Shown here: positions 51,279-59,163 of the stretch, piece by piece
Layout of the letters: the number at the start of each line of letters is the position of its first letter
Position numbering within the stretch: position 1 is the first letter of the stretch
DNA from: Arthrobacter agilis
GTDB lineage: Bacteria; Actinomycetota; Actinomycetes; Actinomycetales; Micrococcaceae
DNA: 64,000 bases
Assembly (NCBI RefSeq): GCF_006494655.1
Contig: NZ_VHIM01000005.1
Location: 62,001 to 126,000, forward strand
Reading direction: 5' to 3'
Translations under genes and position numbers: made by a program
Notes under the pieces: generated by a model
What the model saw: the letters and a program-made list of their open reading frames with translations, nothing else
Told to the model about the DNA's origin: nothing
Database searches by the model: none

Positions 51279-52520
51279 GTGTCCTCCCTGCACCCGATGC
51301 CGATCGTGACGAGCCACGGCGGCTCGCGACCGCGGCCGGCACCGCCGTCGATCCCGGGCGCCAGCGAGATCTTCCAGGTGCTGCGTGACGGCCGTCCGCG
51401 CACCCGGGCCGAGCTGGCCCAGATCACCGGCCTGGCCCGGTCCACGGTCGCCGCGCGCGTCGACGCCCTCATGACCCTCGGGTTCGTGTCCCCCACGGGC
51501 GGAGCGGTCTCCACGGGTGGCCGGCCTCCGTCGCTCTTCGCCCTGAACCCCGCTGCGCGGGTGGTGATCGGTGCCGATCTCGGGGCCACCCATGCCATCG
51601 TGATCCTTGCCGACCTCGCGGGCGAGGAGCTGGCGCGGGAGCGCTCGGGAATCAGCATCGCCGATGGTCCGGACGCCGTTCTCGGATGGTTCGTGTCCGC
51701 GATCGGACGGCTCCTGGCGTCGGCTGGCCGTGCGACGGCCGATCTGGCGGCGATCGGCATCGGGTTGCCGGGGCCGGTGGAGCACGACACGGGCCGGCCG
51801 ATCAACCCGCCGATCATGCCCGGATGGGACCGCTTCGATGTGCCGGGGTTCGTACAGGAGACCTTCGCGGTACCCGTCCTCGTGGACAACGACGTCAACA
51901 TCATGGCGCTGGGGGAGCAGAGCGCGAACTGGCCCGAGATCGATGACCTCGTCTTCATCAAGGTGGCCACCGGTATCGGCGCCGGCATCATCTCGGGGGG
52001 CATTTTGCAGCGCGGCGCACAGGGGACTGCCGGCGACCTCGGGCACGTCCGGGTGGCGAGCGGAGGGGACGCCCCCTGCCGCTGCGGCAACCTCGGCTGC
52101 CTCGAGGCCGTCGCCAGCGGTCCGGCGCTCGCAGCCTCGCTCGGCGGGGCCGTGCAGCAGGACCTCATGGGCAGCCAGGACGTGATCGACCTCGTGCGGT
52201 CCGGCGACGCCAGGGCGCTCCAGGCCATCCGCCAGGCGGGCCGTGACATCGGCGACGTCGTGGCGATGTGCATCAATCTGATCAACCCGTCCGTCGTCGT
52301 GATCGGCGGTTCCCTCGCCCAGGCCGGGGAGCACCTGCTCGCCGGGATCCGCGAGGTCGTCTACACGCGGTCGCTTCCGCTCGCGACGGAGCACCTGCGC
52401 ATAGCGCCGTCGGTGTCGGGGCAGAACGCGGGCGTGACCGGCGCGGCCGTCCTGGCGATCTCCCACGTGCTGTCGCCGGCCGCGATCGACGCCGTCGGTG
52501 CGGTGATGGCGGGGGAGTGA
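51279..52520 (+). CDS. ROK family transcriptional regulator (NagC/XylR type)
   Basis: A 413-residue protein. The N-terminal winged helix reads IFQVLRDGRPRTRAELAQIT then GLARSTVAARVDALMTLG. The ROK sugar-kinase-like domain has GADLGATHAIVILADLAG, IGLPGPVEHDTGRP and the zinc motif CRCGNLGCLEA. It probably represses the divergent sugar operon and releases on binding a sugar or sugar phosphate. The start GTG 51279 follows a -10-like hexamer by 6 nt; ATG 51297 is an alternative. Confidence 0.88.
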   Translation: MSSLHPMPIVTSHGGSRPRPAPPSIPGASEIFQVLRDGRPRTRAELAQITGLARSTVAARVDALMTLGFVSPTGGAVSTGGRPPSLFALNPAARVVIGADLGATHAIVILADLAGEELARERSGISIADGPDAVLGWFVSAIGRLLASAGRATADLAAIGIGLPGPVEHDTGRPINPPIMPGWDRFDVPGFVQETFAVPVLVDNDVNIMALGEQSANWPEIDDLVFIKVATGIGAGIISGGILQRGAQGTAGDLGHVRVASGGDAPCRCGNLGCLEAVASGPALAASLGGAVQQDLMGSQDVIDLVRSGDARALQAIRQAGRDIGDVVAMCINLINPSVVVIGGSLAQAGEHLLAGIREVVYTRSLPLATEHLRIAPSVSGQNAGVTGAAVLAISHVLSPAAIDAVGAVMAGE

Positions 52521-52572
52521 CGCCCCCCTTCCGGCCCGGATCCGGGGGCTTCGCCGTCGTCGGGAGCGTGGC

Positions 52573-52700
52573 CTCCTGCGACACGCCGCCGAATAGCGCT
52601 GCCCGGCCGGAAAAGCCCTGGAATCGGTACAGGGTCGGTGCCCCGAGAGGTCCGGCCGGGAATCGATACAGGGTCGGTGCTGCGAGAGGTCCGGCCGGGG
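52573..52700 (+). repeat. Direct repeat flanking the AbiEi/DUF559 gene, left copy
   Basis: A stretch with CGACACGCCGCCGAATAGCG then CTGCCCGGCCGGAAAAG, followed by two tandem 40-bp units (52621-52660 and 52661-52700) of the form ATCGGTACAGGGTCGGTG plus GAGAGGTCCGGCCGGG. It matches the right copy in the same orientation. The whole 52521-52747 gap is this repeat and its edges. Confidence 0.8.
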
Positions 52701-52747
52701 GTGGGGCGGGCTCGGACGAACTGCAGGGCGGCCTGTGATTCCGCTGG

Positions 52748-53575
52748 TCAGCGGACGGCGCGGCCCGACAGGACGGCCAGAACCTGGGCCAGGACGTCCT
52801 CGCGGTGGAACATGATGTCCTCGTAGCCGTACCTGAGGACGAGGTAACCACTGGTGATCGTCACGTTGTTGCGCCGACGGTCCTTCCGGCGCGTTGCCCG
52901 ATCGGAGTGGAACGCATCGCCATCGACCTCCACCACGAGGAAGCCCTCCAGCAGGAAATCGACCCGGCCCACGCCGTCGAGCTGCACCTGTGCCTCCACG
53001 TGGAGCCCGGCCTGCAGGAACAGGATGCGCGCGACGACCTCGAGGGCGGAATCTGCTGTGCAGGTGACGAGGTCCAGGACCGCGCGAGCCCGCCCGTTGC
53101 GGTTGCCCTGCAGGCGTTCCAGCAGGAACGGCCTGATCGTGTCGCCGCGTCGCAACGAACTCTCGACCATGACGGCCGCGTCGACCGCCGGCAGACAGTG
53201 CAGCGCGTGGATGAGCGCGTCGACCAGGCCGACCAACGGCAGCGAGGGATGGACGGCGACCGAGAGCGGCCGGTGGTGTCCGATTCGATGGTCCGCGGCG
53301 CGAGCGTGGGACGCCAGGTGCTGGGACGTCGGCGGGTGCAGGAGCCAGAAGTCGTAGTGCCGGGCCGCTGAGGCGCAGGTCAGGCGCGCGTTCTCCATGG
53401 TCGCGACGACGAGGTCCTGCGGTGCTTCCGGCAGCGCAAGCACGCCCACCCGCAACCGGATGATGGCGCCCGATCGGAGTGCGGCGGCTATCTCGCGACG
53501 TGGAACGCCGCGTTCGATGAGCCTCCCGGTCCTCGCTACGGAGCCGGCGCGCCGGAGGGTGGTGACAGCGTCCAT
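52748..53575 (-). CDS. AbiEi-like N-terminal domain + DUF559 endonuclease-like protein
   Basis: A 275-residue protein. The first 50 residues (TLRRAGSVARTGRLIERGVP then RREIAAALRSGAIIRL) resemble the winged-helix domain of AbiEi-type antitoxins. The last 110 form a DUF559/Vsr-like PD-(D/E)XK fold with GRVDFLLEGFLVVEVDGDAF and RRNNVTITSGYLVLRYGYED, where Asp, Glu and the following basic residues would be the nuclease site. Such proteins are frequent and strain-variable in actinobacteria, and their function is unproven. No AbiEii partner is adjacent. ATG 53575 is chosen because the upstream extension runs into repeat DNA. Confidence 0.75.
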   Translation of the reverse strand: MDAVTTLRRAGSVARTGRLIERGVPRREIAAALRSGAIIRLRVGVLALPEAPQDLVVATMENARLTCASAARHYDFWLLHPPTSQHLASHARAADHRIGHHRPLSVAVHPSLPLVGLVDALIHALHCLPAVDAAVMVESSLRRGDTIRPFLLERLQGNRNGRARAVLDLVTCTADSALEVVARILFLQAGLHVEAQVQLDGVGRVDFLLEGFLVVEVDGDAFHSDRATRRKDRRRNNVTITSGYLVLRYGYEDIMFHREDVLAQVLAVLSGRAVR

Positions 53576-53727
53576 GGCACGACCCAACAGGACCGCGCCG
53601 TTCGATGCGCGGGCAGGCGGAGCTATGTGGATGGGCGAGGAGCGGCCGTCTCGGTGCTGCATGGGCCGAGCGTCCACGAGCCGGGATCTGGTGCCGGTCC
53701 GGGGGACTCTGCCGTCCTGCCTGCGTG

Positions 53728-53812
53728 TCCTCCCGTGACACGCCGTCGGATGGCGCTGCCCGGCCGCAAAGGCCCCGGGATCGGTGCAGGGCCGGCGGGC
53801 TGAGAGGTCCTG
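53728..53812 (+). repeat. Direct repeat flanking the AbiEi/DUF559 gene, right copy
   Basis: TGACACGCCGTCGGATGGCG continues with CTGCCCGGCCGCAAAGGCC, then ATCGGTGCAGGGCCGG and GAGAGGTCCTGG. It matches the left copy with scattered differences and carries one unit instead of two. The 343-nt gap 53576-53918 otherwise holds only the pyrE promoter. Confidence 0.78.
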
Positions 53813-53906
53813 GTGGCCCTGAGGAGGCGCACTCACGGCCGAGACGGAGGCAGGGTACGACGACGACGGGCGCGGCGGTCGGCATCGGAGCCTCCCCGCC
53901 CCTCGA

Positions 53907-53912
53907 TAGACT
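53907..53912 (+). promoter_or_regulatory. -10 box of pyrE, leaderless arrangement
   Basis: TAGACT ends 6 nt before the pyrE ATG. No Shine-Dalgarno is present. The expected transcription start coincides with the A of the ATG. Confidence 0.6.
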
Positions 53913-53918
53913 GGGCGC

Positions 53919-54494
53919 ATGACCGCCGAGACTCCCGTGCAGACCACCGACCGCTCCCGGCTCCTGGAGCTCATCAAGGAGCTCGCCGTGGTCCATGAGC
54001 GCGTGACGCTCTCCAGCGGTGTGGAAGCCGACTACTACATCGACCTCCGCCGGATCACGCTGCATCATGAGGCGTCCGTGCTCGTGGGACGCGTGATGCT
54101 GCAGATGCTCGACGACGCCGGCATCGCCTTCGAGGCCGCCGGCGGCCTGACCATGGGAGCCGACCCCGTCGGGACCGCCGTCATGTATGCCGCGGCGCAG
54201 GCGGGCCGGCCGATCGATGCCTTCGTGGTGCGGAAGACGCAGAAGACGCACGGGATGGGCCGCCAGGTCGAGGGGCCTGACGTCGCCGGCCGCGGAGTCG
54301 TCGTGCTCGAGGACACCTCGACCACGGGCGGTTCCGCCCTGACGGCTGTGGAGGGTGTCCGCCGCGCCGGCGGCGACGTTCGTGCGGTCGCCGTGATCGT
54401 GGACCGCAGCACCGGCTCCAAGGAGCGCATCGAGTCCGAGGCGGGGGTGCCGTATCTCTTCGCCTTCGGCAAGGACGAGCTGGGCCTCGCCTGA
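53919..54494 (+). CDS. pyrE: Orotate phosphoribosyltransferase
   Basis: A 191-residue enzyme of pyrimidine synthesis, forming orotidine 5'-phosphate from orotate and PRPP. The PRPP-binding motif is VVVLEDTSTTGGSAL around residues 127-141. The catalytic-loop Lys residues lie in VVRKTQKTHGMGRQVEG, and the N-terminal VTLSSGVEADYYIDLR is also conserved. The length is normal. It stands apart from other pyr genes and is followed 38 nt later by an alpha/beta hydrolase gene. Confidence 0.95.
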   Translation: MTAETPVQTTDRSRLLELIKELAVVHERVTLSSGVEADYYIDLRRITLHHEASVLVGRVMLQMLDDAGIAFEAAGGLTMGADPVGTAVMYAAAQAGRPIDAFVVRKTQKTHGMGRQVEGPDVAGRGVVVLEDTSTTGGSALTAVEGVRRAGGDVRAVAVIVDRSTGSKERIESEAGVPYLFAFGKDELGLA

Positions 54495-54532
54495 CGGATC
54501 TTCCTGACGGAGGATCGGGGACCGGACAGCGC

Positions 54533-55534
54533 ATGGAGAACGACGACGCCTCGGCCCTGCAGCGGGCACGCGACTTCCGCCGTTCCTCCCGCCGCTCCTT
54601 CCTGATCGGGTCGGGGGCGGCGGCGATCGTCACAGCCGACCTCGCGTTCACCCGCTACATCCAGTCACAGCGGGACCAGACCCGGATCCTGCCGCTCGAC
54701 GACGAGGACGCCCGGGCTCGGTTCCCCAACGACCGCTGGGTGCTGTTCCCCGGCTACAAAACCAGTTGGGAAGAGGGCCTCTGGATCCTCAACTCGCTGC
54801 GGCCTGTCCTGTCCCAGCGGGGGCAGATGGCCGTGATGGGGTACTCGAACACGGGTCTGGACATCAACAACGTGGTGGCCACGATGAACCGCTACGTGGA
54901 CAACTTCCGCCTCGAGAAGCTGTATTTCTACGGTCACAGTTTCGGGGGGATGGTCGCGGTCGAGGTGGCCGCCCGCCTGCAGGACCGCGGCATTCCCGTG
55001 GAGCTCGTCTTCCTCGACTCCTCGCCGTCCAGCCGGTTCGACGTGCGGGACCAGCGGATGTTCGACGGCGTCGTCCTGCTCTACGAGGCCGGCGTGCGGG
55101 TGCCGATCAGCCTGCGCGGCACGTACGAACTCGGTGAGCGGATCGTCCACAAGAACGAGCGCACCTGGAGCCAAATCGTCGACCAGACCCTCCAGCAGCT
55201 CTCACCGCTCGCCCCGAGCAGCGAGCTCATCCAGTCGGAGTCCTCGTACATCTACCACTTCGACGTCAGCCGGTTCCGCCTCTCCCTGGGAGACACGAAG
55301 GTGGTCTTCGCCGGCAACCCGAACGACGGCGTCGTCAACTACACGACGGCACCGGTCGGGTGGGCGAGGGGGTTGCCCGACAACGTCGTGGCGACGGACT
55401 TCGTGACGTCCGGCGCCCTGCCCGCCCACGCTAGCCCGCAGTGGAACGCGGGGATCTACCAAAACGTCGTGCGCGCGGTCCAGCAGGAGTACGTACCCCT
55501 GCCGGGCGGCGGAGGCAGGCGGAGCTACTTCTAG
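54533..55534 (+). CDS. Membrane-anchored or Tat-exported alpha/beta hydrolase
   Basis: A 333-residue protein. The N-terminus FRRSSRRSFLIGSGAAAIVT has a twin-arginine motif (SRRSFL) before a hydrophobic stretch, so it is probably Tat-translocated or anchored outside the membrane. The alpha/beta-hydrolase domain has the nucleophile elbow GHSFGG (Ser near residue 142), LVFLDSSPSS as the acid region, and a late NDGVVNYTTAP before a C-terminal His. The substrate is unknown; an ester or lipid is plausible. No strong Shine-Dalgarno is seen. Confidence 0.78.
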   Translation: MENDDASALQRARDFRRSSRRSFLIGSGAAAIVTADLAFTRYIQSQRDQTRILPLDDEDARARFPNDRWVLFPGYKTSWEEGLWILNSLRPVLSQRGQMAVMGYSNTGLDINNVVATMNRYVDNFRLEKLYFYGHSFGGMVAVEVAARLQDRGIPVELVFLDSSPSSRFDVRDQRMFDGVVLLYEAGVRVPISLRGTYELGERIVHKNERTWSQIVDQTLQQLSPLAPSSELIQSESSYIYHFDVSRFRLSLGDTKVVFAGNPNDGVVNYTTAPVGWARGLPDNVVATDFVTSGALPAHASPQWNAGIYQNVVRAVQQEYVPLPGGGGRRSYF

Positions 55535-55544
55535 CGCCCTACCG

Positions 55545-56324
55545 TCAGACCTGGTCGATCAGGTCCGCCACGGAGTCGCAGATCTGCGCGGGCCTGAAAG
55601 GGTAGGCGTCGATGTCCGCCGGCTGCGTGATCCCGCTGAGGACGAGGACGGTGTGAAGGCCGGCCTCCATGCCCGCGATGATGTCGGTGTCCATGCGGTC
55701 GCCGATCATGGCCGTCGTCTCCGAGTGCGCGTCGATCTGGTTCATCGCCGAGCGGAACATCATGGGGTTCGGCTTGCCCACGATGTAGGGGTCGCGGCTC
55801 GTTGCCGCCGTGATCATCGCGGCGATCGCGCCGGTGGCGGGCAGCGGGCCCTCCTTGGACGGACCGGTGACGTCCGGATTGGTCGCGATGAAGCGCGCGC
55901 CGTCGAGGATCAGGCGCACGGCCTTGGTGATCGCCTCGAACGAGTACGTGCGGGTCTCGCCGAGCACCACGTAGTCCGGGTTGGTGTCGGTGAGCACGAA
56001 GCCGGCGTTGTGCAACGCCGTGGTGAGCCCGGCCTCACCGATCACGTAGGCTCGTCCGCCCGGCAGTTGGTCCTGCAGGAACTGCGCCGTGGCGAGCGCC
56101 GACGTCCACAGGTTCTCCTCGGGGATCTCGAGACCCGAAGCCTTCAAGCGCGCGGCGAGGTCCCGCGGGGTGTAGATGGAGTTGTTCGTGAGGACGAGGA
56201 AGCGCCTCGACGTCGCCACCCACCGCTCGATCAGTTCGGCGGCGCCGGGGATGGCCTGGTTCTCGTGCACCAGCACGCCGTCCATGTCGGTGAGCCAGCA
56301 CTCGATGTGTTCGTTCTCGCGCAT
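55545..56324 (-). CDS. HAD-IIA family phosphatase (NagD-like)
   Basis: A 259-residue haloacid dehalogenase phosphatase. Motif I is LTDMDGVLVHENQ with the nucleophile Asp, motif II is VLTNNSIY, motif III Lys is in VGKPNPMMF and motif IV is MIGDRMDTDIIAGMEAG. The C2-type cap between motifs II and III defines subclass IIA. It should remove phosphate from a nucleotide or sugar phosphate. AAAGGA precedes the ATG. The gene is divergent from the RNA methyltransferase and its 3' end is 10 nt from the convergent hydrolase gene. Confidence 0.9.
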   Translation of the reverse strand: MRENEHIECWLTDMDGVLVHENQAIPGAAELIERWVATSRRFLVLTNNSIYTPRDLAARLKASGLEIPEENLWTSALATAQFLQDQLPGGRAYVIGEAGLTTALHNAGFVLTDTNPDYVVLGETRTYSFEAITKAVRLILDGARFIATNPDVTGPSKEGPLPATGAIAAMITAATSRDPYIVGKPNPMMFRSAMNQIDAHSETTAMIGDRMDTDIIAGMEAGLHTVLVLSGITQPADIDAYPFRPAQICDSVADLIDQV

Positions 56325-56399
56325 GGGAGTCCTTTCGGGAGGGTGCACCTGACGTGACCGTGCCAGTCTTCCACCTTTGGCGCCGTCTACGCTGGGACG

Positions 56400-57092
56400 G
56401 TGGAAGAAACACTGCCGGACCCCGTACGCCCCGACGACGACGCCCCGGCGGATCCGAACGGTGCACCCGGCGCGCCCGCCCACCCCGCCGTCGGTGTCGG
56501 ACCGTGGGACGGCGCGTGGCCCGACGGCGACCACTGGGACCGTGACCTCCTCGCGGCCGGTGACACCCGCAACGTCGTCGACGGGTACCGGTACTGGACG
56601 CACGAAGCGATCGTGGCGGACCTCGACGAGCGGCGCCACGGCTTCCACGTAGCCATCGAGAACTGGCAGCACGACCTCAACATCGGCTCCGTGGTGCGGA
56701 CGGCCAACGCCTTCCTCGCGCAGGAGGTGCACATCATCGGGCGACGTCGGTGGAACCGGCGCGGAGCCATGGTCACCGACCGCTACCAGCACGTCCGGCA
56801 CCACCCGACGGTCGAGGACTTCACCGCCTGGGCCGCGAGCGAGGGCCTCGCCGTCATCGGGATCGACAACTTCCCCGACTCGGTGCCGCTCGAGACCTAT
56901 GACCTGCCCGAGAAGTGTGTCCTCGTCTTCGGGCAGGAGGGCCCGGGCCTTACAGCCGAGGTGCACGAGGCCGCCGAGGCGACGCTCTCGATCGCCCAGT
57001 TCGGCTCCACCCGGTCCATCAACGCCTCGGCCGCGGCGGCGATCGCCATGCACGGCTGGGTACGGCGGCACGTCTTCGGCCAGCGCGTCTGA
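56400..57092 (+). CDS. SpoU/TrmH family RNA 2'-O-methyltransferase
   Basis: A 230-residue SPOUT methyltransferase. An acidic, Pro-rich N-terminal 45 residues precede the fold. Motif 1 is DLNIGSVVRTANAF, with the catalytic Arg and Asn. Motif 2 is VLVFGQEGPGLT and motif 3 is IAQFGSTRSINASAAAAI. It should methylate a tRNA or rRNA ribose with SAM; the target is unknown. GTG 56400 lies exactly 6 nt after TACGCT (56388-56393), without a Shine-Dalgarno, so the mRNA is probably leaderless. Confidence 0.9.
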   Translation: MEETLPDPVRPDDDAPADPNGAPGAPAHPAVGVGPWDGAWPDGDHWDRDLLAAGDTRNVVDGYRYWTHEAIVADLDERRHGFHVAIENWQHDLNIGSVVRTANAFLAQEVHIIGRRRWNRRGAMVTDRYQHVRHHPTVEDFTAWAASEGLAVIGIDNFPDSVPLETYDLPEKCVLVFGQEGPGLTAEVHEAAEATLSIAQFGSTRSINASAAAAIAMHGWVRRHVFGQRV

Positions 57093-57191
57093 CGGTCACG
57101 CGGCAGGCGGAGCCGCCGACTTCTCCTGCGGCGGGCAGGACCGCTCGCTAGGATGAGGAAAAGCACTCACCACCACGAAGGAGTCCTCAGC

Positions 57192-58211
57192 ATGCCTATT
57201 GCAACCCCTGATGTTTACGCCGAGATGATCGACCGCGCGAAGGCGGGCGGATTCGCATTCCCGGCAGTGAACGTGACCTCCTCGCAGACCCTGAACGCGG
57301 CGATGCGCGGGTTCGCCGAGGCCGGCTCCGACGGCATCGTCCAGGTGTCCACGGGCGGCGCCGCCTACTGGTCCGGGGCCAGCGTCAAGGACATGGTGGC
57401 CGGTTCGCTGGGCTTCGCCGCGTTCGCCAAGGAGGTGGCCAAGAAGTACGACGTCAACATCGCCCTGCACACGGACCACTGCCCCAAGGACAAGCTGGAC
57501 GACTTCGTGCTGCCGCTGCTCGCCGCGTCGGAGGAGGCCGTGAAGAACGGCTACGACCCCATCTTCAACTCGCACATGTGGGACGGCTCGGCTGAGACCC
57601 TCGAGGAGAACCTGCGGATCGCCCGCGAGATCCTGCCCCGCGCGGCCGCCGCGAAGATCATCCTCGAGGTCGAGATCGGCACCGTGGGCGGCGAGGAGGA
57701 CGGCGTCGAGAACGCCATCAACGACAAGCTCTACACCACGGTGGACGATGCCCTCGCGACCATCGATGCGCTCGGCGCCGGTGAGCACGGCCGCTACATC
57801 ACCGCTCTCACGTTCGGCAACGTGCATGGCGTGTACAAGCCCGGCGGCGTGAAGCTGCGCCCGGAGATCCTCAAGGAGATCCAGGAGAAGGTGGGCCAGA
57901 AGATCGGCAAGGACAAGCCCTTCGACCTCGTGTTCCACGGCGGCTCCGGCTCCTCGGACCAGGAGATCGCAGATGCCGTGTCCTACGGCGTCATCAAGAT
58001 GAACATCGACACGGACACGCAGTACGCGTTCACCCGACCCGTCGCGGACCACATGCTGCGCAACTACGACGGCGTCCTGAAGGTCGACGGCGAGGTCGGC
58101 AACAAGAAGACCTACGACCCCCGCGTGTGGGGCGCCTCGGCAGAGGCCGGCCTCGCTGCCCGCGTGGTCGCAGCCGCCACCTCCCTCGGTTCAGCCGGAA
58201 AGAAGCTCTAG
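57192..58211 (+). CDS. fbaA: Class II fructose-bisphosphate aldolase
   Basis: A 339-residue zinc aldolase of glycolysis and gluconeogenesis. Zinc and catalytic motifs are LHTDHCPKDKLDDF (Asp base and zinc His), LEVEIGTVGGEEDG, ALTFGNVHGVYKPG (zinc His) and VFHGGSGSSDQEI (zinc His and phosphate loop). GVIKMNIDTDTQYAF completes the active site. ATG 57192 is chosen for its GAAGGAG 8 nt upstream and the family N-terminus MPIATPDVYAEM. TAGGAT (57149-57154) may be the -10 box. It is followed 3 nt later by the DUF3151 gene. Confidence 0.96.
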   Translation: MPIATPDVYAEMIDRAKAGGFAFPAVNVTSSQTLNAAMRGFAEAGSDGIVQVSTGGAAYWSGASVKDMVAGSLGFAAFAKEVAKKYDVNIALHTDHCPKDKLDDFVLPLLAASEEAVKNGYDPIFNSHMWDGSAETLEENLRIAREILPRAAAAKIILEVEIGTVGGEEDGVENAINDKLYTTVDDALATIDALGAGEHGRYITALTFGNVHGVYKPGGVKLRPEILKEIQEKVGQKIGKDKPFDLVFHGGSGSSDQEIADAVSYGVIKMNIDTDTQYAFTRPVADHMLRNYDGVLKVDGEVGNKKTYDPRVWGASAEAGLAARVVAAATSLGSAGKKL

Positions 58212-58214
58212 CCG

Positions 58215-58634
58215 ATGTCCGACGAGTTCCGCAGAAACCTGATGGGGCCCGAGCCCACACTCCTGCCGGAGGAGGGTGACGTCGTCGAGCGACTCGCGGC
58301 GGGTGACGAGGCCGTGGACCTGGCGGCCAAGCATCCGACGTCGTCGCTGGTCTGGGCGATCCTCGCGGATGAGGCGTATGCGGAGGGCCGGACGATCGAG
58401 TCCTACGCCTATGCCCGCACCGGCTACCACCGCGGCCTGGATGCGCTGCGGCGCAGCGGCTGGCGCGGAGCCGGGCCCGTCCCGTACTCACATGAGCCGA
58501 ACCGCGGTTTCCTCCGCGCGCTGTATGCGCTCGGACGCGCTGCGGCATCCATCGGCGAGATCGAGGAAGCCGAGCGGATCGCGGTGTTCCTCAAGGAATC
58601 GGATCCGGAGGCGAGCGCTCAGCTCGCGACCTGA
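58215..58634 (+). CDS. DUF3151 family protein
   Basis: A 139-residue soluble protein starting MSDEFRRNLMGPEPTLLPEE, the standard opening of the actinobacterial DUF3151 family. Helical tetratricopeptide-like segments follow (SLVWAILADEAYAEGRTIES and SYAYARTGYHRGLDALRRSG). Function is unknown. It is frequently next to the class II aldolase gene in actinobacteria, as here with a 3-nt gap, which suggests a link to aldolase or central carbon metabolism. Confidence 0.9.
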   Translation: MSDEFRRNLMGPEPTLLPEEGDVVERLAAGDEAVDLAAKHPTSSLVWAILADEAYAEGRTIESYAYARTGYHRGLDALRRSGWRGAGPVPYSHEPNRGFLRALYALGRAAASIGEIEEAERIAVFLKESDPEASAQLAT

Positions 58635-58647
58635 TTCCGGGTGCACG

Positions 58648-58682
58648 GGAAGGGCGGGGCCGCGACGGCGCCCCGCCCTTCC
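58648..58682 (+). terminator. Terminator hairpin after fbaA-DUF3151
   Basis: GGAAGGGCGGGGC pairs perfectly over 13 bp with GCCCCGCCCTTCC around a 9-nt loop, 13 nt after the DUF3151 stop. There is no T-run. Confidence 0.8.
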
Positions 58683-58830
58683 GGCGTGTCCGGCCGGGTC
58701 TCGTTCGCGTGCGGGTGATAACACAAGCCGGACTGTGACGCCGGTAACGATAAACGAGTAGTCGAATTGCTTGTGCAGCTGCGACCAGCGCGACCAGAGT
58801 TGAAAGTTCCACAGAGCGTGGTGAGGCGAT

Positions 58831-59052
58831 ATGGGAGCGGTGCTGGATATGTCCACAAGTCTGAGTACAGGTCAGCTGTACACGGTTGCCGAGGTGGCGG
58901 CGATGATGCGGGTCTCGAAGATGACGGTCTACCGGCTGGTGCAGTCGGGGACCATCCAGAGCATCAGGTTCGGAAGGTCCTATCGGGTTCCGCAGAGCGC
59001 GGTACGCGATTATCTCGACTCGGCGAACAAGGGGGCCGACTACTCGATCTGA
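58831..59052 (+). CDS. Small excisionase-family helix-turn-helix protein
   Basis: A 73-residue DNA-binding protein of the MerR-like excisionase/HTH_17 type. The core is LYTVAEVAAMMRVSKMTVYR then LVQSGTIQSIRFGRSYRVPQ and SAVRDYL. Such stand-alone proteins are conserved in actinobacteria and need not be phage-derived; no integrase is nearby. ATG 58831 has GGTGAGG 4 nt upstream; ATG 58849 (MSTSLSTG) is an equally likely start. The 196 nt before it contain only the aldolase terminator. Confidence 0.82.
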   Translation: MGAVLDMSTSLSTGQLYTVAEVAAMMRVSKMTVYRLVQSGTIQSIRFGRSYRVPQSAVRDYLDSANKGADYSI

Positions 59053-59113
59053 TCCGACGTCGACCAGATCCGGTCCGTCCCTGGGCTCTCGACTATCGGT
59101 AAGCTTGCTCAAT

Positions 59114-59130
59114 ATATCGAATAACGATAT
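59114..59130. promoter_or_regulatory. Palindromic operator candidate before the DUF2975/XRE operon
   Basis: ATATCG and CGATAT form an inverted repeat around AATAA in unusually AT-rich DNA. TTGCTC (59105-59110) and TATCTT (59128-59133), 17 nt apart, could be the -35 and -10 boxes with the palindrome in the spacer. Autoregulation by the XRE protein encoded downstream is inferred. Confidence 0.5.
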
Positions 59131-59155
59131 CTTCGTGCTGACAATCAGTACGAAG
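59131..59155 (+). promoter_or_regulatory. Stem-loop overlapping the ribosome-binding site of the DUF2975 gene
   Basis: CTTCGTGCTGA can pair with TCAGTACGAAG (one G-T pair) around CAA. The 3' arm contains the first half of the AAGGAG Shine-Dalgarno (59153-59158) before ATG 59164. It matters only if transcription starts upstream of 59131. Confidence 0.45.
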
Positions 59156-59163
59156 GAGTTGTC

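Noticed and set aside
52748-53575. Complete AbiE toxin-antitoxin system
   Set aside because: Only an AbiEi-like N-terminal domain fused to DUF559 is present. No nucleotidyltransferase toxin (AbiEii) is adjacent.
50991-54569. Open minus-strand frame of 1192 codons
   Set aside because: It crosses the ATPase, ROK, DUF559 and pyrE genes in the wrong frame, has Arg/Pro-rich composition and no recognisable domain. It did help to reveal the direct repeats, which translate into similar phrases.
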